DNA of 64,000 nucleotides from Polaromonas sp. AER18D-145 (lineage in GTDB: Bacteria > Pseudomonadota > Gammaproteobacteria > Burkholderiales > Burkholderiaceae_C): assembly GCF_002379095.1 (NCBI RefSeq), contig NZ_NBZV01000012.1:1-64000 (forward strand). The letters run 5' to 3'. Every line of letters begins with the position of its first letter. Position 1 is the first letter of the stretch. Positions 38,023 to 47,509 of this stretch are shown piece by piece. The translations under genes and the position numbers were made by a program. The notes under the pieces were generated by a model. That model worked only from the letters and a program-made list of their open reading frames with translations. It was not told where the DNA came from and searched no databases.

Positions 38023-38640
38023 GTGCCCAAGAGCAAGCCCACCAGTCAGTCCAGGAGCCAGTCAACCGACTCGGCTCCCCCCGTCGGCAACACGCCGGGA
38101 AAAATACCGGGCACCAAGGGCGGTAACGGCAAGGCGGCGTCGCCGCGTGTCATCAAGAAATACCCGAACCGCCGTCTTTACGACACCGATACCTCGGCCT
38201 ACATCACGTTGGCCGAAGTCAAGAACCTCGTCATGGACAGCACCGATTTCGTGGTGCGCGATGCCAAGACCAACGAGGACCTGACACGCAGCATCCTGCT
38301 GCAGATCATCCTGGAAGAAGAAGCCGGCGGCGCGCCCATGTTCACCGAGGCGGTGCTGGGCAACATCATCCGTTTCTACGGCAATGCGATGCAGAGCTTC
38401 ATGGGTTCCTACCTCGAGAAAAACGTCCAGTCTTTCATGGACTTGCAGCTCAAGATGTCCGAGCAGTCCAAGGGCCTGACGCCGGAAGCATGGGCGCAGT
38501 TTGTCAATGCCCAGTCGCCGGCCATGCAAGGCATGATGGGCAGCTATGTCGAGCAGTCGAAAACCGTGTTCACGCAAATGCAGGAGCAGATGCAAAAACA
38601 AAGCGAGCAGATGCTGGCCGCCCTGGGCCTGAAGCGCTGA
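38023..38640 (+). CDS. phaR: PHB synthesis repressor PhaR
   Basis: 205 aa from GTG 38023 with ACAGGAG upstream. The conserved DNA-binding and PHB-sensing N-terminal domain reads KKYPNRRLYDTDTSAYITL, followed by a helical PHB_acc_N/PHB_acc region (SFMGSYLEKNVQSFMDLQ, SPAMQGMMGSYVEQSK). It binds nascent PHB granules and represses phasin and other PHB genes; the CTGC-N3-GCAG palindrome before phaZ is a candidate target. Confidence 0.93.
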   Translation: MPKSKPTSQSRSQSTDSAPPVGNTPGKIPGTKGGNGKAASPRVIKKYPNRRLYDTDTSAYITLAEVKNLVMDSTDFVVRDAKTNEDLTRSILLQIILEEEAGGAPMFTEAVLGNIIRFYGNAMQSFMGSYLEKNVQSFMDLQLKMSEQSKGLTPEAWAQFVNAQSPAMQGMMGSYVEQSKTVFTQMQEQMQKQSEQMLAALGLKR

Positions 38641-38703
38641 CCGCGTCCAGGCCATTTCGGGCGCCAGCGGCCGCAGCGGGCCGGCTCTGAGACAATAGAG
38701 GGC

Positions 38704-40113
38704 ATGAGCCAAGCCCTTGCGACCCCACCATCCCCCACCTTGAACACGGCGCCCCGCGTCGGTTTTGTCAGCCTCGGCTGCCCCAAGGCCCTGACCGACT
38801 CCGAACTGATCCTGACGCAGCTCAGCGCCGAGGGTTACCAGACCTCCAAAACCTTTGAAGGCGCCGACCTGGTGATCGTCAACACCTGCGGTTTCATTGA
38901 CGACGCCGTCCGGGAAAGCCTGGACACCATTGGCGAGGCACTGGCCGAAAACGGCCGGGTCATCGTGACCGGCTGCCTGGGCGCGAAGGCGGGCGAGGGC
39001 GGCGGCAACCTGGTGCGCCAGATGCACCCGAGTGTGCTGGCCGTGACCGGCCCGCACGCGACGCAGGAAGTGATGGACGCGGTGCACCTGAACCTGCCCA
39101 AGCCGCACGACCCGTTTGTGGATCTGGTTCCCAACGCCTTTGGCATCGCCGGCATCAAGCTCACGCCGCGGCACTATGCCTACCTGAAGATCAGCGAAGG
39201 CTGCAACCACCGCTGCACCTTCTGCATCATCCCGTCGATGCGCGGCGACCTGGTGTCGCGACCGATAGGCGACGTGCTCAACGAGGCGCGCGCATTGTTT
39301 GAGGGCGGCGTGCGGGAACTGCTCGTCATCAGCCAGGACACCTCGGCCTACGGTGTGGATGTGAAGTACCGCACCGGCTTCTGGGACGGCAAGCCGGTCA
39401 AGACCCGCATGCTGGAACTGGTGCAGGCGCTCGGCGAGATTGCCGAGCCCTACGGCGCCTGGGTGCGCTTGCATTACGTCTACCCGTACCCCAGTGTGGA
39501 TGAGATCCTGCCGCTGATGGCCACCGGCAAGGTCCTGCCGTACCTGGACGTGCCCCTGCAGCACAGCCACCCCGATGTGCTCAAGCGCATGAAACGACCG
39601 GCCAGCGGCGAGAAAAATCTGGAGCGGATTGCACGCTGGCGCGAGATCTGCCCCGAGATCGTGATTCGCAGCACCTTCATTGCCGGTTTCCCCGGCGAGA
39701 CCGAGGGCGAGTTCGAGCACCTGCTGGACTTCATGCGCGAAGCGCAGATTGACCGCGCGGGCTGCTTTGCCTACAGCGCAGTGGCGGGCGCCACGGCCAA
39801 CGACATTCCGGGCATGCTGCCTCTGGAGCTTCGCGAAGAACGCCGCGCTCGTTTCATGGCCGTGGCCGAAGCGGTCTCGGCGGCGAAGCTGCAGCAGCGT
39901 GTGGGGGCCACCATGCAGGTGCTGGTGGACTCCGCGCCCGGCATGGGTAAAAAGGGTGGCGTGGGCCGCAGCTATGCCGACGCGCCCGAGATCGACGGTG
40001 TCGTGAAATTGTTGCCGCCCGAGAAAATCAGCAAGACGCTGAAGGTCGGGGAATTCACCAAGGCCCGGATTGTCGGCACGCAAGGCCACGATCTGGTGGC
40101 GGTGCCGGTCTGA
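38704..40113 (+). CDS. rimO: Ribosomal protein S12 methylthiotransferase RimO
   Basis: 469 aa. Radical-SAM enzyme that methylthiolates the Asp of ribosomal protein S12. N-terminal UPF0004 domain ([28 protein letters not shown]), radical-SAM Cys triad CNHRCTFC, and a C-terminal TRAM domain ([14 protein letters not shown] onward). Confidence 0.95.
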   Translation: MSQALATPPSPTLNTAPRVGFVSLGCPKALTDSELILTQLSAEGYQTSKTFEGADLVIVNTCGFIDDAVRESLDTIGEALAENGRVIVTGCLGAKAGEGGGNLVRQMHPSVLAVTGPHATQEVMDAVHLNLPKPHDPFVDLVPNAFGIAGIKLTPRHYAYLKISEGCNHRCTFCIIPSMRGDLVSRPIGDVLNEARALFEGGVRELLVISQDTSAYGVDVKYRTGFWDGKPVKTRMLELVQALGEIAEPYGAWVRLHYVYPYPSVDEILPLMATGKVLPYLDVPLQHSHPDVLKRMKRPASGEKNLERIARWREICPEIVIRSTFIAGFPGETEGEFEHLLDFMREAQIDRAGCFAYSAVAGATANDIPGMLPLELREERRARFMAVAEAVSAAKLQQRVGATMQVLVDSAPGMGKKGGVGRSYADAPEIDGVVKLLPPEKISKTLKVGEFTKARIVGTQGHDLVAVPV

Positions 40114-40162
40114 AGACGTCCGGATGGGGCTGGCCCAAGTGCTGAAAAAGCGCCTGGAAAGC

Positions 40163-40195
40163 AAAAAGGCCACTGTGTTGGCAGTGGCCTTTTTT
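40163..40195. terminator. Bidirectional terminator between rimO and tRNA-Leu
   Basis: AAAAAGGCCACTG-tgttgg-CAGTGGCCTTTTT. A 13-bp stem with A-run on one side and T-run on the other can stop transcription from both directions. Confidence 0.9.
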
Positions 40196-40224
40196 GTACC
40201 AGCTTTCGCTGGATTTGATGTATC

Positions 40225-40309
40225 TGGTGCCCGGGAGAGAACTCGAATCTCCACATCTTGCGATACACGGACCTGAACCGTGCGCGTCTACCAATTCCGC
40301 CACCCGGGC
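40225..40309 (-). tRNA. tRNA-Leu (anticodon CAG)
   Basis: 85 nt on the minus strand with encoded CCA. Acceptor GCCCGGG/CCCGGGC, class II with an extended variable arm. Anticodon stem CACGG/CCGTG encloses TTCAGGT, anticodon CAG for codon CUG. Confidence 0.96.
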
Positions 40310-40545
40310 ACAGCCAGCAGTGTACCATTACAGAATCGGTTTTCCGGTCCGGATTCCAAAAAATTTCAATCGAGGCGCGGGCCATGAGGGGCATCACACG
40401 CCAGGCTCGCAACTTCACGCCACGGTCCGGCAAACCGCCGGCTTTTGACATGCAGAAAAATACAGACAAGACGGATTTCCCGCCGGCAGCAAGCCGGTGC
40501 CGGAATTTTTTCCCCCATTAATCATCTCAAGAAGAGAGACCAGTT
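40310..40545. other. Divergent region between tRNA-Leu and rnr
   Basis: 236 bp. CCGGC-agcaa-GCCGG (40483-40497) followed by GCCGGAATTTTTT forms a possible leader hairpin or attenuator before rnr. No gene is seen. Confidence 0.4.
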
Positions 40546-42873
40546 ATCAAAACAACTACCCACAGCAACGTCCCAGGCGCCGGACTGCTCGCCGAATTTG
40601 AAGGCACTGTTTCAGGCCACCGCGATGGCCATGGCTTCGTGCTGCGTGATGACGGCGAAGCCGACATCTACCTGCCGCCCAACGAAATGCGCGCGGTGCT
40701 GCACAAGGACCGCGTCAAGGCGCGCATCGTGCGGCACGACCGCAAGAACCGGCCCGAGGGCCGCGTCACGGAAATCATTGAACGTTCGCCCAATCCCATC
40801 ATTGGCCGCCTGCTGCAGGAAAGCGGTGTCTGGCTGGTGGCGCCCGAGGACAAGCGTTACGGCCAGGATGTGCTGATCCCCAAGGGCGCCATCGGTACGG
40901 CCAAGCCCGGACAGATCGTGGTGGTCCAGCTGACCGAGCCGCCGGCGCTGTTTGGCCAGCCGGTTGGCCGCGTCAAGGAAGTGCTCGGTGAAATCGACGA
41001 CCCGGGCATGGAAATTGAAATTGCCGTGCGCAAATACGGCGTGCCGCATGAGTTCAGCGACGCCGCGCTGGCGCTGGCCCGCACCCTGCCGGACGCCGTG
41101 CGGCCTGCCGACAAAAAAGGCCGCGTGGATCTGACCGACATCCCGCTGGTGACCATCGACGGTGAAGACGCGCGTGACTTTGACGACGCGGTGTATTGCG
41201 AACCGGCCAAGGTGGGCCGCGGCAAAGGCTGGCGCCTGCTGGTGGCGATTGCCGACGTGAGCCACTATGTGGAAACCGGCAGTGCGATCGATATCGACGC
41301 CTACGACCGTGCAACCAGCGTTTATTTTCCGCGCCGCGTGATCCCCATGCTGCCCGAGAAGCTCTCCAACGGCCTGTGTTCGCTGAACCCCAACGTCGAG
41401 CGCCTGTGCATGGTCTGCGACATGCTGGTCAACGCCAAGGGCGAAGTCCACGCCTACCAGTTTTATCCGGCCGTGATGTTCAGTCACGCGCGTTTCACCT
41501 ATACCGAAGTTGCCGCCATCCTGGCCAACACGCGCGGCCCGGAAGCGGCTCAGCGCAAGGCGCTGGTGCCGCACCTGCTGGACCTGCATGACGTCTACCA
41601 GGCGCTGCTCAAGGAGCGTGGCGCGCGCGGCGCGGTGGACTTTGAAACCACCGAAACCCAGATCGTCTGCGACGAGGCCGGGCGCATCGAAAAAATCGTG
41701 CCGCGCACCCGCAACGTTGCCCACCGCGTGATTGAAGAGGCCATGCTGGCGGCCAACGTCTGTTCTGCGGACTTCATTTCCGGGAGCAAACACGAAGGCC
41801 TGTTCCGCGTGCACGAGGGCCCGACGCCCGAGAAGAAGGACATACTGCGCACCTACCTGAAGGCCCTGGGCATTGGCATGACGATCACGGAGAACCCCGC
41901 GCCGGGCGAGTTCCAGCAGATCGCCATGGCCACCAAGGACCGGCCCGATGCGATGCAGATCCATTCCATGCTGCTGCGCTCCATGCAGCAGGCGATCTAC
42001 ACCCCCATGAACGCCGGCCACTTCGGCCTGGCCTACGAGGCCTACACGCACTTCACCAGCCCGATCCGCCGCTACCCGGACCTGCTGGTGCACCGCGTCA
42101 TCAAGGCGGTGCTGACCAAGTCCAGGTACCAGCTGCCGGTGTTGCCCACCCCTGGCGAGGCCGAGGCCAAGCTGTCGAAACGGCTGGCCTCGCGCGTCAC
42201 CGAGCCGGACCAGAAACCGAAAAAGCCCACGGCCGACCAGCTCGCCTGGCAGGCGGCCGGCCTGCATTGCAGCGCCAACGAACGCCGTGCCGACGAAGCC
42301 AGCCGCGACGTGGAAGCCTGGCTCAAGTGCAAATACATGCGCGAGCATCTGGGCGAGGAGTTCGGCGGCGTCGTCACGGCAGCCACGAGCTTTGGCATTT
42401 TCGTCACGCTCGATGCGATGTATGTCGAGGGCCTGGTGCACATCACCGAACTGGGCGGCGAGTATTTCCGCTTTGACGAGGCGCGCCAGGAGCTGCGCGG
42501 CGAACGCACCGGCATCCGCTACGCCATCGGCACCCGGGTGCGGGTCCAGGTCAGCCGGGTCGATCTCGACGGCCGCAAGATCGACTTCCGACTGGTGCGC
42601 GAGGGTGAAGAGCTGCTCGCCCGCGCCATGAAGGACAAGGCCGGTGGCCGTACTTCCGACCTGCCCGAGCAGGAGCGCGCCCTGCCGCGCAAGGCCAGCG
42701 AGCAGCGCGGTGGCAAGCGCGCGGGCAAGGGGACCGAGCAGCGTGCCGGCGCACGCGAGGGCAGTGCGGCGGGCAGCCGGACGGCCAAGTCGCCGATCCA
42801 GGCGCTGAAGGCGGCGGTCAAGAAGTCGGCCTCCAGCGCCGGACGCAAGCAGAGCAAGAAACCTCGGCGGTAA
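40546..42873 (+). CDS. rnr: Ribonuclease R (RNase II family)
   Basis: 3'-5' exoribonuclease that degrades structured RNA. The RNB core is visible (TIDGEDARDFDDAVYCE with the catalytic Asp residues, YFTSPIRRYPDLLVHR-like HFTSPIRRYPDLLVHR), then an S1 domain (EFGGVVTAATSFGIFVTLDAMYVEGLVH) and a Lys/Arg-rich tail. The first OB (cold-shock) domain is complete only if reading starts upstream of GTG 40639, yet the open frame after the stop at 40519 contains no ATG, GTG or TTG. ATC at 40546, preceded by AAGAAGAGAG, is my best start, giving 775 aa. GTG 40639 is the first conventional start (744 aa). Confidence 0.9.
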   Translation: MKTTTHSNVPGAGLLAEFEGTVSGHRDGHGFVLRDDGEADIYLPPNEMRAVLHKDRVKARIVRHDRKNRPEGRVTEIIERSPNPIIGRLLQESGVWLVAPEDKRYGQDVLIPKGAIGTAKPGQIVVVQLTEPPALFGQPVGRVKEVLGEIDDPGMEIEIAVRKYGVPHEFSDAALALARTLPDAVRPADKKGRVDLTDIPLVTIDGEDARDFDDAVYCEPAKVGRGKGWRLLVAIADVSHYVETGSAIDIDAYDRATSVYFPRRVIPMLPEKLSNGLCSLNPNVERLCMVCDMLVNAKGEVHAYQFYPAVMFSHARFTYTEVAAILANTRGPEAAQRKALVPHLLDLHDVYQALLKERGARGAVDFETTETQIVCDEAGRIEKIVPRTRNVAHRVIEEAMLAANVCSADFISGSKHEGLFRVHEGPTPEKKDILRTYLKALGIGMTITENPAPGEFQQIAMATKDRPDAMQIHSMLLRSMQQAIYTPMNAGHFGLAYEAYTHFTSPIRRYPDLLVHRVIKAVLTKSRYQLPVLPTPGEAEAKLSKRLASRVTEPDQKPKKPTADQLAWQAAGLHCSANERRADEASRDVEAWLKCKYMREHLGEEFGGVVTAATSFGIFVTLDAMYVEGLVHITELGGEYFRFDEARQELRGERTGIRYAIGTRVRVQVSRVDLDGRKIDFRLVREGEELLARAMKDKAGGRTSDLPEQERALPRKASEQRGGKRAGKGTEQRAGAREGSAAGSRTAKSPIQALKAAVKKSASSAGRKQSKKPRR

Positions 42874-42924
42874 ACGCATGAGCACTCCTGATCCATTGCC
42901 AGCCCTGCCGGGGAACAAACAACC

Positions 42925-43473
42925 ATGCTGATCCGCATCCTGTCCTTTCTGGTGGATAGCCTGTTCTTCGTGCTGATAGGCGCGGCGCTGATGCGTGCCT
43001 GGATGAACCGCCTGCGCATCAACATGAGCGCGCAGCCCGGCTACTTTGTGATGGCCGTGACGGACTGGCTGGTCAAGCCCTTGCGGCGCGTGTTGCCCAA
43101 GGCGCTGGCGCAGTCGCGCGTGGACTGGGCCAGTGTGCTGGCCGCCTTCCTGCTGGCGCTGGTGTACGCGCTGGTGTGGGCGGCCCTGTTCGGAGCCTTG
43201 CTGAACCTGACTTTGGCCATGCTGCCGGCTTTGCTGTTGATGGGCCTGAAGATGCTGCTGCGTGTCGCGCTGCAACTGGCCTTCATGGTGGTGCTGGTTT
43301 ACGCCATCATTTCCTGGCTGCAGCCCGGCTCGCCCATGTATGGCCTGCTGGGCCGGCTGGCCGAGCCGTTGCTGGCGCCGCTGCGGCGCATCATCCCGGC
43401 GATCGGCGGGGTGGACCTGTCAGCGCTGGTGCTGCTGCTCTTGCTGCAGATCGGCCTGATGATCCTGGGCTAG
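42925..43473 (+). CDS. yggT: YggT-family membrane protein
   Basis: 182 aa with two YGGT repeats, each a hydrophobic segment (LIRILSFLVDSLFFVLIGAALMRA...; MVVLVYAIISWLQPGSP...LGRLAEPLLAPLRRIIP). Usually involved in osmotic or envelope integrity. Its 3' end overlaps the opposite-strand nnr by 54 bp. Confidence 0.85.
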   Translation: MLIRILSFLVDSLFFVLIGAALMRAWMNRLRINMSAQPGYFVMAVTDWLVKPLRRVLPKALAQSRVDWASVLAAFLLALVYALVWAALFGALLNLTLAMLPALLLMGLKMLLRVALQLAFMVVLVYAIISWLQPGSPMYGLLGRLAEPLLAPLRRIIPAIGGVDLSALVLLLLLQIGLMILG

Positions 43474-44991
43474 CAGGGAAGCGGTCAGTGTCTGCCCCGG
43501 GTGGACCGCCGGCCAGTCATCGGCCAGCTGGCCATGCTGGAAAACGGCGCTGCAGGCGGCGTCAAATGCAGTCTGTCCGTCGGCCAGCCGGGCACCCACC
43601 ATGCCCGCCAGCACATCGCCGGTGCCGGCCGTGGCCAGGCGCGCGTTGCCGGTGGGGTTGATGGCGCTGACCTGGTCCGGGACGGCGATCACCGTGCCCG
43701 AGCCCTTGAGCACCACCACACAGCCGAATTGTTCAGCCAGCTGCCGCGCCGCCTGCAGGCGGTCAGCCTGCACCGCGGCTGCGCTGCTGCCGAGCAGGCG
43801 CGCGGCCTCCAGCGGATGCGGCGTCAGGACCGTGCGGTAGCCGCGGCCCTGGCGGGCCTGGAGCTGGGTCTGCAACTGGGTGTCGGCGGCGATGGCATTG
43901 AGCGCATCGGCGTCCAGCACGGCCGCCTGCGCGCCGGACAACACACGCGGCAGCACGCCGGCCACGGCGTCGCCGCCGCCGCAGCCACAGACCAGCACCT
44001 GGGCCTTGAGGTCCAGCGCCGCGGGACTGCGGAACATCAGCTCGGGCTGCTGCGGGTCCACGGTGAGGCCGGCGCCGCCCAGCAGGGCCACAAACACCCG
44101 GCCGGCGCCCGCATGCAGGGCTGCACGCCCGGCCAGCAGGGCGGCGCCGCTCATGTGGGTGGCGGCTTCCGGGCTGGACTGCCCGCCGAGGATGGCGACA
44201 TCGCCAAAGCTGCCTTTGTGGCTGGCGTGCGCCGCCTGCGCCCGGTGGTGCGCCCCGGCACGGTCCCGGCCCAGCAGCCAGGCGTCGGGCGCCAGCACCG
44301 ATGCAGGGGTGACGCCGAGGTCGTCCCACCAGACCTGCCCGGCCAAGTCGCGGCCGGCGGCCGTGAACAAGCCCGGTTTCAGCGTCAAAAGGCTCAAGGT
44401 AAATCGGGCACCAGCCCTTGACGGTAAAGCGCGGGTAGCTATCGATTCAGGAGCAATCAATGCACCGGTATCGGCGTTCAGCCCGCTCGGAATATCGATT
44501 GCCAGGACCGGCTGCGCGCTGGCCCGCAGCAGCGCCAGCCACTGGCCGAGCAGATCGGTCCGGCCCGAGGGCGCCGCAGGGCGGGGGGCGCCGCCTATGC
44601 CCAGCAGGGCGTCGATCGCGAAGTCAAAGCCGGCCGGGGGCGCGCTGGCAAAGGGCACGCCGGCCGCACGGGCGCGCACCAGCGAGGCCAGCGCATCGGC
44701 GGGCACCCGGGCCTCGTTTTGCGCGCCCAGCCAGGTCACCACCACGGTTTTGCCCCACTGGTGCAGGTGCATGGCCGCTTCCAGGCCGTCGCCGCCGTTG
44801 TTGCCCGGTCCGCAGGCGATCCAGATGCGCTGCGCGTGCGGCGCCAGCGCCAGGGCCAGGCGCGCGGTGGCCAGCCCTGCGCGCTGCATCAGGGTGTGGG
44901 GCGCCAGGTGGGCTGCCGCCTGCTGCTCCAGCAGGCGCGTGGCGGCCACCCCGTGGAGCGGCAGGCTGAGGGCAGGGGCGACGGCTTGCAT
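43420..44991 (-). CDS. nnr: Bifunctional NAD(P)HX epimerase/dehydratase
   Basis: 523 aa. Repairs hydrated NADH and NADPH. The N-terminal YjeF_N epimerase is marked by CGPGNNGGDGLEAAMHLHQ and the C-terminal ribokinase-like ADP-dependent dehydratase by NPTGNARLATAGTGDVLAGMVGARLA. The C-terminal ~18 residues are coded by DNA shared with yggT. A degenerate GCTAT-type element is at 44438-44454. Confidence 0.9.
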   Translation of the reverse strand: MQAVAPALSLPLHGVAATRLLEQQAAAHLAPHTLMQRAGLATARLALALAPHAQRIWIACGPGNNGGDGLEAAMHLHQWGKTVVVTWLGAQNEARVPADALASLVRARAAGVPFASAPPAGFDFAIDALLGIGGAPRPAAPSGRTDLLGQWLALLRASAQPVLAIDIPSGLNADTGALIAPESIATRALPSRAGARFTLSLLTLKPGLFTAAGRDLAGQVWWDDLGVTPASVLAPDAWLLGRDRAGAHHRAQAAHASHKGSFGDVAILGGQSSPEAATHMSGAALLAGRAALHAGAGRVFVALLGGAGLTVDPQQPELMFRSPAALDLKAQVLVCGCGGGDAVAGVLPRVLSGAQAAVLDADALNAIAADTQLQTQLQARQGRGYRTVLTPHPLEAARLLGSSAAAVQADRLQAARQLAEQFGCVVVLKGSGTVIAVPDQVSAINPTGNARLATAGTGDVLAGMVGARLADGQTAFDAACSAVFQHGQLADDWPAVHPGQTLTASLLAQDHQADLQQEQQHQR

Positions 44992-45008
44992 GGGCCGATT
45001 GTGCAGCT

Positions 45009-46280
45009 TCAGACGGCCGGGGACTTGAGCCGGCTCAGGTCCAGCCCTTCCAGGTCAATCTCCGGCGCCTGGCCGGCGACCAGGTCGGCGACGGCCCGCG
45101 CGCTGCCGCAGCTCAGCGCCCAGCCGCTGGAACCGTGGCCCAGGTTGAGCCACAGGCCCGGCAGGCCGCTGGCGCCGAGGATGGGCGGACCGTCCGGCAG
45201 CATGGGCCGCACGCCTTTCCATTCCTGCACATGGGTGGTGGTGTTGGAGGTGTGGGCGGCGCCCGGGAACCAGTCCTGCAGCACCTTGTACAGCGTCTGG
45301 AGGGCCGCGGCACTCTTTTTGTTGGGCCGGCCGCCGATTTCGGCGCTGCCGGCCACGCGCACGCGGTTGCCCAGGCGCGAGATCGCGACCTTGTACCGTT
45401 CGTCCATCAGGGCACTGCGCGGCGCGTTCAGTGGCTCGCGAAGCGGCGCGCTCAGGGAGTAGCCGTACACCGCTGCCAGTGGAATCCGGATGCCCAGCGG
45501 CCGTAGCAGCGAGGCCGAGGCCAGACCGGCGCACAGCACCACCGCGTCAAAGTTGCGCGGCGTCGTTTTGTCTGCTATCAAAAAAGTAGCTGGCTGCGTA
45601 CGGTCCATCTGGGCTACGGCCGTATTGAACTCAAAAGTCACACCCAGGCGTTGGGCCTCGGCCTTGAGCAGCAGGGCGAACTGGCGGCAGTTGGCCACTT
45701 CGTCGTCGGGCAGGTGAATCGCGCCCAGCAAGGGCGTGTCCGGGTTCAGCGCCGGCTCGATCCGGCGCGCCTCGTCGGAGCCGATCTGCCGGAAGCTGAC
45801 CCCGGCATCACGCAGCAACTGCAGGCCGGGTTCGACCATCTGGCCGTCCCGTTCCGCGCGCAGCAGCACCATGTAGCCGGGACTGTGGTCGTACTCGAAC
45901 TGGCGTTCGGCGGTGATCTGGTGCAGGCGCGCCCGGCTGTAAAAGGCCAGGCGCTGCAGGCGGGCCCGGTTGGCCAGGTAGGTTTCCAGCCGGCAGGCGC
46001 GCCACCATTGCCACATCCAGGCCAGCTCACGGCCGGACAGCGGCAGGCTGAGCCTGACCGAGGCGTGGCGGCCCAGCAGGTGGCCCAGCACCTTGCCCGG
46101 CATGCCGGGCGCCGCCCAGGGTGTCACGTAGCCTGGTGCCACCACGCCGGCGTTGGCAAAACTGCTTTCTTCGGCGGCCGCGCCCCGGCGCTCGAAAACG
46201 GTGACCTCGTGGCCATCCTGAGCGAGCTCCCAGGCGGTGGTGATGCCGATGATGCCGGCGCCGATGACGGCGACCCTCAT
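45009..46280 (-). CDS. dadA: D-amino-acid dehydrogenase small subunit-like FAD oxidoreductase
   Basis: 423 aa from ATG 46280 (MRVAVIGAGIIG); longer readings lack sense. FAD Rossmann fold GAGIIGITTAWELAQDGHEVTVFE and conserved ANAGVVAPGYVTPWAAPGMP; the C-terminal glycine-rich FAD-contact NLGHGSSGWALSCGSARAVADLV is typical of DadA. It oxidises D-amino acids to 2-oxoacids and delivers electrons to the respiratory chain. An in-frame GCTAT...GTAGC palindrome lies at 45574-45590. Confidence 0.9.
   Translation of the reverse strand: MRVAVIGAGIIGITTAWELAQDGHEVTVFERRGAAAEESSFANAGVVAPGYVTPWAAPGMPGKVLGHLLGRHASVRLSLPLSGRELAWMWQWWRACRLETYLANRARLQRLAFYSRARLHQITAERQFEYDHSPGYMVLLRAERDGQMVEPGLQLLRDAGVSFRQIGSDEARRIEPALNPDTPLLGAIHLPDDEVANCRQFALLLKAEAQRLGVTFEFNTAVAQMDRTQPATFLIADKTTPRNFDAVVLCAGLASASLLRPLGIRIPLAAVYGYSLSAPLREPLNAPRSALMDERYKVAISRLGNRVRVAGSAEIGGRPNKKSAAALQTLYKVLQDWFPGAAHTSNTTTHVQEWKGVRPMLPDGPPILGASGLPGLWLNLGHGSSGWALSCGSARAVADLVAGQAPEIDLEGLDLSRLKSPAV
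45574..45590. repeat. GCTAT-type mini-palindrome in dadA
   Basis: GCTATCAAAAAAGTAGC, arms GCTA(T)/(G)TAGC, within the coding region. Confidence 0.65.
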
Positions 46281-46641
46281 GGGGCCGTCCCCGCAGGGTG
46301 GAGACAGGGGCTGGGGCAGAAAGTCGGTGGGTTCATGTTTCTGGGGCTCAATCGGATGCAAGCCAGCGCGGGAAAAGCGCGTGCTGCTATTGTTTTTGAA
46401 GTGTCGACGGGACCGGAAACCCTGGCCGGTGCGCGGCCGGCTACAGGGGATGGGGCGTGGCAGGGCTCGGGCGGGGACGTTGGCACAGGCAGGGATGTTA
46501 TACTCAGCAGGCTGTACGAAAGGCAATTCCGCCGTCGTGCAGCAAATCGCAAATCAGCCATTCAAGGTGTTGCCCGGGAGCTTTTAACCATGCTTTCAGG
46601 TGATAAGCGCTGATTTTAGACACAACCTTTGGAGTATCTCT
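46281..46641. promoter_or_regulatory. dadA/rpsB divergent region and rpsB promoter/leader
   Basis: 361 bp. TGTTATACT at 46496-46504 is an extended -10 (TG-n-TATACT), probably the rpsB promoter; its leader is about 130 nt. A GCTGCTATTG stretch at 46383-46392 is a decayed mini-palindrome. Leader autoregulation by S2 is known in other bacteria but was not recognised here. Confidence 0.45.
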
Positions 46642-47394
46642 ATGTCAACAAGCATGCGTGAAATGCTGGAAGCCGGCGTCCATTTCGGTCATCAAACCCG
46701 CTTCTGGAACCCCAAGATGGCCCCGTACATCTTCGGCCACCGCAACCGTATCCACATCATCAACCTCGAAAAATCGCTGCCGATGTTCGAGGACGCGATG
46801 AAGTTCGCCAAGCAGCTGTCCGCCAACCGCGGCACCATCCTGATGGTCGGCACCAAGCGCCAGGCGCGCGAACTCGTTTCCGCCGAAGCCAAGCGCGCCG
46901 GCGTGCCTTTTGTCGACCAGCGCTGGCTGGGCGGCATGCTGACCAACTTCAAGACGGTCAAGACCTCGATCAAGCGCCTCAAGGAAATGAAGGCCCAGCA
47001 GGAAGTCGGTCTCGACACCCTGAGCAAGAAAGAGCAGCTCACGTTCAAGCGTGAAATGGAAAAGCTGGAAAAAGACATCGGCGGCATCCAGGACATGAAT
47101 GCCTTGCCCGACGCCATCTTCGTGATCGACGTGGGTTTCCACAAGATCGCCGTGCTCGAAGCCAAGAAGCTGGGTATTCCGCTGATCGGCGTGGTCGATT
47201 CCAACCATTCCCCCATTGGCATTGACTACGTCATCCCGGGCAACGACGACTCGTCCAAGGCCGTGGCGCTGTATGCCCGCGGCATCGCCGACGCGATCAT
47301 CGAAGGCCGCGCCGCTGCCGGCAATGAAGTCGTCAAGATGGCTTCCGCCGAAAGCACCGACGAATTCGTCGAAGTGGAAAACGCCGCAGCCTGA
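46642..47394 (+). CDS. rpsB: 30S ribosomal protein S2
   Basis: 250 aa from ATG 46642 after GGAG; longer reading from 46600 is not real. Sequence [23 protein letters not shown] and [16 protein letters not shown] are canonical. Opens the translation/envelope cluster. Confidence 0.98.
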   Translation: MSTSMREMLEAGVHFGHQTRFWNPKMAPYIFGHRNRIHIINLEKSLPMFEDAMKFAKQLSANRGTILMVGTKRQARELVSAEAKRAGVPFVDQRWLGGMLTNFKTVKTSIKRLKEMKAQQEVGLDTLSKKEQLTFKREMEKLEKDIGGIQDMNALPDAIFVIDVGFHKIAVLEAKKLGIPLIGVVDSNHSPIGIDYVIPGNDDSSKAVALYARGIADAIIEGRAAAGNEVVKMASAESTDEFVEVENAAA

Positions 47395-47419
47395 TCGTCG
47401 CGGCCCTGCGCCTGACGCG

Positions 47420-47446
47420 AAAAAGGGGCTCGCGTAGCCCCTTTTT
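47420..47446 (+). terminator. Terminator/attenuator after rpsB
   Basis: AAAAAGGGGCT-cgcgt-AGCCCCTTTTT, 11-bp stem with T5. It lies between rpsB and tsf, so it may attenuate rather than end the operon. Confidence 0.88.
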
Positions 47447-47509
47447 CACAGCCTTGTCCAAAGGCACCCCCCTTTATTTGAAGTCAACACGACATACGGA
47501 GAACTGAAG

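Noticed and set aside
40612..43275. An 887-codon minus-strand frame over rnr and yggT
   Set aside because: Antisense shadow of conserved genes.
46281..46526. Long N-terminal extension of DadA from 46526
   Set aside because: It precedes the FAD Rossmann start MRVAVIGAG and covers the rpsB promoter region.
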